Shown here one piece after another: positions 55,383 to 64,000 of a DNA stretch of 64,000 nt. Position numbers and translations under genes: made by a program. The notes below the pieces were generated by a model. That model saw only the letters and a program-made list of their open reading frames with translations, was not told where the DNA came from and did no database searches. Location: positions 39,879,369 to 39,943,368 of the forward strand of contig CAMTDV010000027.1 of the NCBI GenBank assembly GCA_947069175.1, in the 5' to 3' direction. Source of the stretch: Scalesia atractyloides. Taxonomy: Eukaryota > Streptophyta > Magnoliopsida > Asterales > Asteraceae. Within the stretch, counting starts at the first letter, position 1. Every line of letters starts with the position of its first letter.

Positions 55383-56347
55383 ATATACGTACAACACATA
55401 AGGCTAGTCACGTTCTGTTTTTCAGCGCGTCACACGTTCTATGCGTCGCAATCACATAATCACATTCAATAGCAAATTCAGTATTTCAGTGGTCACCTTG
55501 TGGTGCAATAATTCAGTGCTCACCTTTGGGTGCAGTAGTTTTAGTGGTCGCCTTTCGGTAATATCGATAAAATATCTACATACAATCAATATACATACTA
55601 TAGCAATTCCAGTAGCACATAATACCGAATTCAGATTCCCGACTACGTGGTAGTTATGAAATTCAAATCCGTACACATAAGTTGTTTAGAGTCCATACCT
55701 AAATCGCGTAGATGTAACCTCCTCTGACAAAGATAACCTAACATAATAAGGGAGATCGCAACTCATCTGTTGAAAAAATATAAAAAAGTGTGTGGGTTCG
55801 ATTGTTTCAATATTTATAATGGTAAGGATTGAAAATCTTTTAAATTTTCGGTGCTCATAAAGAAAATCAGAGATACCGAAATTCAAGTTTGACCATCATC
55901 ATCCCATATTTAAATTTCATGTTAATCACATCATAGCATTTATTTATTTGAATTTAATATCACCCATTTTAGAAATAATATATCACGTAGAGATAGACCT
56001 AATAAACCTTTATTTTTTTTCTTCAATAAACAATTAATACGAATAAAAGGTTAAACACATATTTCAAACTTTGAGCAATTTATTCAAAACTGGCAGTTCT
56101 GCGTAACGTTAAAATTTAAAACCAATTTCATATATGTAATTTTCTTTTATATATAAATATACTTATCAAATCGATCTTGTAACACAATAATGAAAATTTT
56201 CAAATATCATGACTTTAAAATCTAGAAGCATTGTTCTTATATAAAATTTAAAGCTTGTAAGTGATTATCAAACTATATTATAATAAAATTAAATGGTAAC
56301 TGTTATTGTAATCTAAATGTTAATACTCTAAAAATTGAGGTGTTACA
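55383..56347 (-). repeat. Array unit 7, LTR (right part)
   Basis: Continues 52600-52909 after F. It has a short deletion near 55721 ('cctcc|tctgacaaag') and ends GAGGTGTTACA. Confidence 0.82.
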
Positions 56348-56575
56348 ACACTACCCTCTTTTTCGTTCTTGAAATTTCACGTAAATAATAACAGTTCAAA
56401 TGACTAATGAAGAATGTGACTTAAATGACTCCATGCCGGTAAAAATAGAAGTTAGAACTTCTTGTCTCTAGTGGAAACACAAATATCTTAATAAGACGTC
56501 CACCCATACACATAGGTTTAAGTTACAAAAATAGTTTTCCATAAGAAAGAAGAGCCTGAGCTCTGATACCATACT
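56348..56575 (-). other. Array internal segment 7 with perfect PBS
   Basis: Minus-strand TGGTATCAGAGC at about 56561-56572. The PPT side is shortened (AAGAGGGTAGTGT). Confidence 0.75.
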
Positions 56576-57700
56576 TGTAACACCCCGCACCAACTAAGAC
56601 TGACGTGTCACTTATAGAGTATAAAAATTCAATATATCCTTCCATTAAAATAAAAGCATTTCAATGTTTCAAGAATATAAAAATAAATACAAGTCATGGC
56701 TAATTTCTATGAAAATTCATGTGAGTCTTTTATTCTCCGGAGCCCTTTTCCAAGTCTTCCTCGATTTCCGTGTAACCTAACGTACATAAAAGACATATGC
56801 ACGACTCAGTATATTTACTCAGTGGGACAACAACTATAAACAATTAACAATTCCTAAACAATTACTATTATATAAGACAATATACGTACAACACATGCGG
56901 CTAGTCACGTTCAGTTTTTCAGCGCGTCACACCTTCGGTGCGTCACAATCACAATAGTGGGTTAGTCACATTCAGTTTCTCAGCACGGGAGATGATATGT
57001 GCGTCGCAATCACATAATCACATTCAATAGCACATTCAGTAGTTCAGTGGTCACCTTGCGGTGCAATAATTCAGTGGTCGCCTTTAGGTGATATCAGTAT
57101 TAGTATTACGATAGAATATCTATATACAATCAATATATATACTATAGCAATTCAATAGCACATAATAACGAATTCAGATTCCTGACTATGCGATAGTAAT
57201 GAAATCCAAACCGTACACATAGATTGTTTAGAGTCCATACCTAAAACGCGTAGATGTAACCTCCTGTAGCTACAATGTTTTCCTTGCTGACAAAGATAAC
57301 CTAACATAAGGTTTTAGGGTGATCGGAAGACGTCGGTTATCACCATTTTTAGAAATAAAATATCACGCAGAGATAGACCTAATAAAGTTATATTTTTTTC
57401 CTTCAACAAACAATTAATACGTATAAAAGGTTAAACACATTTGTCAAACTTTGAGCAATTTATTTAGAAATGGCAGTTTTGCATAACTTTAAAATTTAAA
57501 ACCAATTTCGTATATATAATTGTCATTTATATATAAATATACTTATCAAATCGATCTTGTAAAATTCAAATATCATGACTTTAAAATCTAAAGCATTATT
57601 CTTATGTAAAATTTAAAGCTTGAAAGTGTTTATCAAACTATATTATAATAAAACTAAATGGTAACTGTTATTGTAATCTAAATGTCAATGCCCCAAAAAT
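56576..57700 (-). repeat. Array unit 8, LTR with deletions
   Basis: A block of ~180 bp is missing near 57338 ('cgtcggtt|atcacc'). A deletion near 57700 removes the LTR end and the adjoining PPT, fusing 'aaaaatca' to 'aatttcacg' of the internal segment. Confidence 0.8.
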
Positions 57701-57902
57701 CAAATTTCACGTAAAGAATAACAGGTCGAACAACTAACGAAAAACATAACTTAAATGACTCTATAGCGGTAATAATAAAATTTAGAACTTGTTGTCTCTA
57801 GTGGAAATACAAATATCTTAACATGACGTCCACCCAAACCCACAGGTTTATGTTATAAAAATAGTTTTCCATAAGAAAGAGCCTGAGCTCTCATACCATA
57901 AA
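57701..57902 (-). other. Array internal segment 8, PPT lost
   Basis: The deletion above removed its PPT edge. The PBS side reads TGGTATGAGAGC on minus (one change). Confidence 0.7.
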
Positions 57903-59224
57903 TGTTACACCCTGTACCAACTAAGGCTGACGTGCCACTTATACATTATAAAGAATTCAATATATCCTTCCATTAAAATAAAAGCATTCCGTTATTTCAA
58001 AAAAATAACAAGTCATGGGTAATTTTTATGAAAATTCATGTGAGTCTTTTATTCTCCCGAGCCCTTTTCCAAGTTTTCCTCGATTTCCCTATAACCTAAT
58101 GTACATAGAAGACATATGTACGCCTCAGTAAATTTACTCAGTGGGATAACAACTATAAACAATAAGCAATTCATGCACAATTACTATTATATCAGACAAT
58201 ATACGTACAACACATACGGCTAGTCACGTTCAGTTTTTCAGCGCGTCACACGTTCTGTGCATCACAATCACATTCAGTGGGGTTAGTCACATTCAGTTTT
58301 TCAGCGCGTCAGGTGATGATCTGTGCGCCGCAATCACATAATCACATTCAATAGCAAATTCAGTACTTCAATGGTCACCTGCGGGTGCAATAATTCAGTG
58401 GTCACCTTTAGGTGCAGTAGTTTCAGTGGTCTCCTTTTGGTGATATCGATTAAATATCTACATACATTCAATGTATATACTATAGCAATTCGAATAGCAC
58501 ATAATAACAAATTCAGATTCCCAACTACGCGTTAGTAATGAAATCAAAATCCGTACACATAAGTTGTTTAGAGTCCATACCTAAAACGCGTAGATGTAAC
58601 CTCCTGTAGCTACAATGTTTTCCTTGGTGACAAAGATAAGCTAACATAAGGTTTAAGGGTGATCGGAACTCGTGGGTCGAAAAAATATTTAAAAGTGTGT
58701 GGGTTCCATGGTTTGATGAAAATCTTTTTAAATTTTCGGTGCTCATAAATAAAATCAGGGATACTGAAATTCAAGTTTGACTATGAAAATACCATATTTA
58801 AATTTCATGTTAATCATATCATAGCATTTATTTATTTGAATTTAATATCATAATTTTTAGAAATAAAATATCACGTAGAGATAGACCAAATAAACTTTTG
58901 TTTTTTTCTTCAACAAACAATTAATAGGAATAAAAGGTTAAACACAATTTGAGCAATTTATTCAAAAATGGTAGTTCTGCATAACGTTAAAATTTAGAAC
59001 CAATTTCATATATGTATTTTTCTTTTATATATAAATATACTTATCAAATCGATCTTGTAACACCATAAATGTAAAATTCGAATATCATGACTTTACAATC
59101 TAGAAGCATTATTCTTATGTAAAATTTAAAGCTTGTAAGTGTTTATCAAACTATATTATAATAAAACTAAATGGTATCTGTTATTGTAATCTAAATTTAA
59201 TGCTAGAAAAATCAGGGTGTTACA
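57903..59224 (-). repeat. Array unit 9, LTR, 1322 bp
   Basis: Complete ends (TGTTACACCCTG, CAGGGTGTTACA). The three CACC-loop-GGTG segments near 58370-58450 are partly mutated here. Confidence 0.85.
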
Positions 59225-59414
59225 ACAATTCGAACAGTTCGAACAACTAACGAAGAACATAACTTAAATGGCTCGATGTCAGTAAAAATAAAATTTGGAA
59301 CTTCTTGTCACTAGTGGAAACACAAATATCTTAACATGACGTCCACCCATACCCATAGGTTTAAGTTATAACAATTATTTTCCATAAGAAAGAGTCTGTG
59401 ATTGATACCATAAT
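59225..59414 (-). other. Array internal segment 9, shortened
   Basis: Lacks ~40 bp at the PPT side ('acaattcgaacagttcg') and has TGGTATCAATCAC near the PBS site, so priming function is lost. Confidence 0.7.
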
Positions 59415-60337
59415 TGTAACACCCCGCACCAACTAAGGCTGGCGTGTCACTTATACAGTATATAAAGAATTCAATATATCATTCCAATAAAATAAAAGCA
59501 TTACATTATTTCAATAAAATAAAAATAAATACAAGTCATGGTTAATTTTATGAAAAGTCATGTGAGTCTTTTATTCCCCCGAGCCCTTTTTAAAGTCTTC
59601 CTCGATTACATATAACCAAACGTACATAAAAGACATATGCACGCTTCAGTAAATTTACTCCGTGGGACAACAACTATAAACAATAAACAATTCCTAAACA
59701 ATTACAATTATATTATACGTACAACACATGCGGCTAGTCACGTTCAGTTTTTCAACGTGTCACACGTTCTGTGCGTCACAATCACATTCAGTGGGGTTAG
59801 TCACATTCAGTTTTTCAGCGCGTCATGTGATGATCTATGCGTCACAATCATATATTCACATTCAATAGCACATTCAGTAGTTCAGTGGTCACCTTGCGTG
59901 TGCAATAATTCAGTGGTCACCTTTTGGTGCAATAATTTCAGTGGCCGCCTTTCGGTGATATTATAAAATATCTATATACAATCAATATATATATACTATA
60001 GCAATTTCAATAGCACATAATAACGAATTCAGATTCCCGACTACGCGGTAGTAATGAAATCTAAATCCGTACAGATAAGTTGTTTAGAGTCCATACCTCA
60101 AACCCCAGATGTAACATCCTGTAGCTATAATGTTTTCCTTGCTGACAAAGATAACCTAACATAAGGTTTAAGGCTGATCGGAACACGTCGGGTTGAAAAA
60201 ATATTTAAAAGTGTGTGGGTTCGATGGTTTGAATATTTATATTGGAAAGGATTGAAAATTTTTAAATCTTCTGTCCTCATAAAGAAAATCAGGGATACCA
60301 AAATTCAAGTTTGACCATCATCATCCCAGATTTAAAT
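59415..60337 (-). repeat. Array unit 10, LTR cut by element E
   Basis: Starts TGTAACACCCCGCACC and is cut at 60337. Its part from about 59962 to 60200 is repeated almost exactly at 63766-64000. Confidence 0.82.
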
Positions 60338-60943
60338 TGTGACAACTGGCAAAATTCTGGTAATTTTGTACAACTTCAACAACTAGTACATGTTTATTTA
60401 TGGTAGAACATGACTTAATTTTAATTTTTAAGTCTTAAAAGTCTAGGAATTTAACCAAATCATAGTTTGGTATGATAATCGATTCGTCATGATCACGAAT
60501 ATATAAAACCATATCCTAGACGAATGACAACGAAGCGAACATGTATTAAGTATTAGAATTAGTTACAGTACAGTCTGATACAGTCTGATATGATAAAATT
60601 AAGATATAAAATATTTCTGTACTATTATACCATAAAAATTTTATATAAAATACCAAATTGTCCAAGTCTGCAGCAAAATTCAGCAATTGTACGAAAAGCC
60701 AAAAATAAATATTTTTAGCTAAAGAATAATAGGTGTTAGAGCTAGTATAAAACTCATATCTAAATCTTATTATTTAAAGCTAAACGGTTTGTTCAGTAAA
60801 AACATGACAACAAAGCCGGTACCGGAACCGAACTCAAAATGACAAAATTATTAGTCTGAAAAGCTAGATTAATTAACGGGACAGTAAGAATTGTACTAAA
60901 ATTATTATGAACATAAAATTTTATAAGTTACACAATATATCAG
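60338..60943 (+). repeat. Element E 5' LTR, truncated to ~606 bp
   Basis: Matches 61671-62300 with scattered differences and one ~20-bp indel. It stops at ACACAATATATCAG, where the 3' LTR goes on. Confidence 0.82.
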
Positions 60944-60956
60944 ACAAGTATCCAAG

Positions 60957-61062
60957 TGGAGTTCTCATATAACAATAGTTATGACACAAGTATCCAAGCT
61001 GCTCCATTTGAAGCGTTATACGGAGATCTCCGTTAAGTTGGGCGGAAATAGGCGACAAAATA
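60957..61062 (+). pseudogene. pol: Integrase fragment upstream of the open frame
   Basis: AAGTATCCAAGCTGCTCCAT and following bases carry the SIQAAPFEALYG-like segment that normally precedes GLELIQETT in this integrase. Shifts and a stop break it just before the ATG at 61063. A 13-base ACAAGTATCCAAG also occurs at 60944, marking the deletion junction. Confidence 0.6.
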
Positions 61063-61635
61063 ATGATAGGTCTAGAATTAATTCAAGAAACTACGGATAA
61101 AACATTTAAAATCCGAGACCGTATTAGAGCCGCTCAGGATAGACAGAAAAGTTATGCGGATAAACACCGCAAACCATTGTCCTTTGAGATTGGAGACAAA
61201 GTGCTATTAAAGGTCTCGCCTTGGAGAGGCGTAGTTAGATTCAGGAAGCAAAGAAAACTTAGCCCGAGGTATATAGGACCATACGAAATCTTGGAGAAGA
61301 TTGGAACAGTCGCATACAAGTTGAAAGTGTCTGAAACACTTAATAACGTTCACCACACTTTTCATGTGTCAAATCTTAAAAAGTGTCTTTCAGACGAGTC
61401 ACTTATTATCCCCACGGACGAAGTTCATATAGACGAAAAACTCCATTTCATCGAAGAACCTGTCGAAATTTTAGATTCGAAAGTTCAGAAAACAAGGAGG
61501 AATCGTATCAAACTAGTCAAAGTCCATTGGAACTCAAAGCGCGGACCCGAGTTCACTTGGGAACGGGAAGATGAAATCAAAAGAAAGTATCCCCACTTGT
61601 TTGAGAAATCCTGCGCAAAGGATGACACAACTTAA
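61063..61635 (+). pseudogene. pol: Ty3/gypsy integrase C-terminal region, open 190 codons
   Basis: DNA-binding and targeting end of integrase. IRAAQDRQKSYADKHRKPL lies at residues 21-39, GDKVLLKVSPW at 44-54, the GPY-type motif RYIGPYEILEKIGTVAYKL at 69-87, and HHTFHVSNLKKC at 97-108. A chromodomain-like tail follows at about 126-182 (PVEILDSKVQ, VKVHWNSKRGPEFTWERED, KYPHLF). It ends TAA at 61633. The ATG at 61063 is an internal Met, not the true start. The frame is clean, but the catalytic core is gone, so it is a fragment. The tail matches D's remnant at 10097-10321. Confidence 0.9.
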
Positions 61636-61670
61636 ATTTCGGGACGAAATTTTTTTGAACAACGGGAGAA

Positions 61671-63765
61671 TGTGACAACTGGCAAAATTCCGGTAATTCT
61701 GTACAACTTGAACAACTAGTACATGTTTATTTATCGTATAACATGACTTAATTTTTTATTTTTAAGTCTTAAAATTCTAGGAATTTAACCAAATCATAGT
61801 TTGGTATGATAATCGATTCGTCATGATCACCAATATATAAAACCATATCCTCGACGAATGACAACGAAGCGAACATGTATTAAATATCAGAATTAGTTAC
61901 GGTACAGTCTGATATAGTCTGATATGATAGAACTAAGGTATAAAATATTTCTGCACTATTATACCATAAAAATTTTATATAAAATACCAAATTGTCCAAG
62001 TCTGCGGCAAAATTCAGCAATTCTACAGCAAAATTCAGCAATTGTCCGAAAAGCCAAAAATAAATATTTTTAGCTAAAGAATAATAATGGGTGTTAGATA
62101 TAGTATAAAACTCATATCTAAATCTTATAATTTAAAGATAGACGGTTTGTTTAGTAAAAACCTGATAACAAAGCTGGTACCGGAACCGAACTCAAAATGA
62201 CAAAACTATTAGTCTGAAAAGCTAGATTAATTAGCGGGACAATAAGAATTGTATTAAAATTATTATGAACATAAAATTTTATAAGTTACACAATATATCA
62301 GTATTTCACCCGGTACAAGACCTGAACCAACTTTATTAACCGAACAACGAAACAACAAGACTAATAAATTATTTTGACCTACTATAACATCACTTTAAAG
62401 TATTGGGGCATTAGTATTTATAAAAACTTATATATATATATTTTAAAGTTTATAAGTTATAACTATTAAAAAAACAACAACAACACCACCTCAAGGCAAC
62501 ATGGGTTTCCCAATGCCACTATATTTTATTTTTATTTTTATTATGTGTTGGCAAAATAATAAGGATGATTAGTGGACTTGGTGGTGCAAAAATTTGATTA
62601 TAACACCTTAAATCAAAATCATCTTCATTTCATTCATCTTCCGAAATATCAAAACCTCAAGAACACTCTCACTTTTGCACTCAAAAATTGTCCAAGCTTC
62701 ATCATCTTCACTTCACTTTTTAAAATCCTATCACAAGAACCTCAAGCTTACATGAAGATCTAAAGTGTTTACATAGATTATGAGCTCACTTTGAAAGCTT
62801 GAAAATCTTGATCAATCCATTTTCTTCAACGATAAGATCATCCCTAGCCATTGTGCTAGTAGTAAGATCCTTATACCTTATGTTATACTTTTTATTTTAT
62901 AAAATTTCACAAGATCATCATAAAAATTTTATAAAAACACACTTGAAAAACATTAATAAATCTAAGATCATTAACATAATCATGTGATTTTCTTGATAAT
63001 TTTTGATGATCTTGAAGTTGTTATGAACTAGTAAACTTGAATCTTGCAAAATTATTAATAAAAAGGTGATCTAAACACATGCATGATTAGATTAGTAAGA
63101 TTCATTAACAAAAATATGTCATGAACATAATCTCATATTTTAAATATGGTTATACACGTATTAGATCATTAAATAAAAGTTATGATTTAGAAATTTTGTA
63201 TAAAAGTTATAAGAAAGTTTCTTTATTATGAAAGATTAAAAATTATAACAAGTTCATAACATTATGTTAATACATTTATATAATAATTGTGCTTGATGAT
63301 GATTTGAGTTAGTTTAGCTACTTAAAACATGTTTATAAAAACATGGGAAACTTATATTTTTAAAGGAAACTATCGCAAAAATTTTATAAAAATTAATCTT
63401 GATTAAGATATGATTAAACTAAAGAATTGGTGGTTAAAAGTGATTAGGAACATTAATCATGTTTAGATAAAGGATTTGGATAAAAAAAAGTTAAGGATAT
63501 AATTACTTATATTTTCTTAAACTAAAAATGAGATAAATATATATTTTTGATAAAAAATATATATTTTTAAACAATCTTATATATGTACATGTATTATTGT
63601 ATAAAACTATATATATTTTGATTATGATAAATTAAATACAAAAATATATATAAGTGTTCAAGCTTTGATAAAATATTATATATCGGATAATTCGGACAAA
63701 CTCAGACAATTCGGACAAAATAAAATATATGGTATAATCGAAACAAACGACAAAGACGAAACGAA
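61671..63765 (+). repeat. Element E 3' LTR, about 2.1 kb, right end unclear
   Basis: TGTGACAACTGG start. AT-rich, with no strong TATA box that I would single out. 62799-63600 is low-complexity and AT-rich with no coding. No CA end is recognisable before array sequence resumes near 63765. Confidence 0.65.
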
Positions 63766-64000
63766 TAAAATATCTATATACAATCAATATATATATACTA
63801 TAGCAATTTCAATAGCACATAATAACGAATTCAGATTCCCGACTACGCGGTAGTAATGAAATCTAAATCCGTACAGATAAGTTGTTTAGAGTCCATACCT
63901 CAAACGCGCAGATGTAACATCCTGTAGCTATAATGTTTTCCTTGCTGACAAAGATAACCTAACATAAGGTTTAAGGCTGATCGGAACACGTAGGGTTGAA
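63766..64000 (-). repeat. Array LTR fragment, near-copy of 59962-60200
   Basis: Begins at ATAAAATATCTATATACAAT and runs off the window. It differs from 59962-60200 at only a few positions (e.g. AACGCGCAG for AACCCCAG, CGTAGGG for CGTCGGG), far fewer than between other units. Confidence 0.8.

Larger units (their letters stand above)
47483..60337 (-). mobile_element. Tandem LTR array, second block (split by solo LTR F)
   Basis: Seven LTR units alternate with internal segments, all on the minus strand. LTRs: 47724-49066, 49300-50550, 50782-52364, 52600-52909 joined to 55383-56347, 56576 to ~57700, 57903-59224, and 59415-60337 (cut by E). Internal segments: 47483-47723, 49067-49299, 50551-50781, 52365-52599, 56348-56575, ~57701-57902, 59225-59414. 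Units differ by several per cent and by block deletions and duplications. No protein coding anywhere. Confidence 0.85.
60338..63765 (+). mobile_element. Element E: Ty3/gypsy-type remnant
   Basis: A truncated 5' LTR (60338-60943) and a longer 3' LTR (from 61671) share TGTGACAACTGGCAAAATTC and several hundred following bases. Between them lie an eroded piece and the integrase C-terminus (61063-61635). Everything from the middle of the 5' LTR through gag, protease, RT and RNase H is deleted. The sequence before the 3' LTR reads AATTTCGGGACGAAATTTTT then AACGGGAGAA as PPT. The right end does not show the expected duplication of taaat and passes into the array near 63765, so the right boundary is uncertain. 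Confidence 0.78.

Noticed and set aside
47483..60337. A classical centromeric satellite
   Set aside because: The unit has LTR ends, PBS and PPT in the right order and strand, so retroelement origin explains it better. Whether it behaves as a satellite is a separate question.

Overview
The window is plant nuclear DNA built almost wholly from LTR retrotransposons. It is AT-rich, and I found no host gene, rRNA, CRISPR array or convincing tRNA gene. The Gag, integrase and extra-ORF proteins are of types I remember from daisy-family (Asteraceae) genomes. That assignment rests on memory, not on a search.

Layout. (1) 1-3349: a broken copia-associated extra ORF on the minus strand, then a plus-strand LTR. 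(2) 3350-14857 and 47483-60337, resuming near 63765: tandem arrays whose ~1.5 kb period is a minus-strand LTR (~1.15-1.35 kb) plus a ~0.23 kb internal segment holding only a primer-binding site (PBS) and a polypurine tract (PPT). (3) 4683-12613: element D, a Ty3/gypsy-type element with a broken gag and only the last codons of pol, inserted in the first array. (4) 14858-47482: copia element A, 32.6 kb long, split by later events. It holds a broken gag, an LTR and most of the coding region of a second copia element B (19382 to about 27103), and an extra ORF (29008-46936) that is itself cut by two insertions. (5) 30244-38850: a young gag-only element (called T here) with near-identical ~2.5 kb LTRs, a perfect GTGAC target-site duplication and an intact 447-residue Gag on the minus strand. 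(6) 40219-46832: element G, with a 3.9 kb 3' LTR, a truncated 5' LTR and no coding. (7) 52910-55382: solo LTR F, related to T, with an ATATA duplication. (8) 60338 to about 63765: element E, a deleted Ty3/gypsy element keeping only the integrase C-terminus.

How the parts relate. The arrays are the oldest layer; D, A and F inserted into them, and E lies within them. T and G then cut A's extra ORF. T is clearly young (about a dozen substitutions between its LTRs by eye), while A's LTRs differ at many more sites. No autonomous element is intact: B lost the reverse-transcriptase catalytic core, D and T lack almost all of pol, and G and the array units lack all coding. T has an intact Gag, LTRs, PBS and PPT and could move only with help.

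The most unusual structure is in the long LTRs of D, T and F. Each carries four tRNA-like modules with Pol III A-box/B-box-like sequence in one fixed layout: one antisense module near the LTR start, then a TATA box, then three sense modules, then a minisatellite. The second is the array itself, in which LTR, PBS and PPT repeat as a unit like a satellite.
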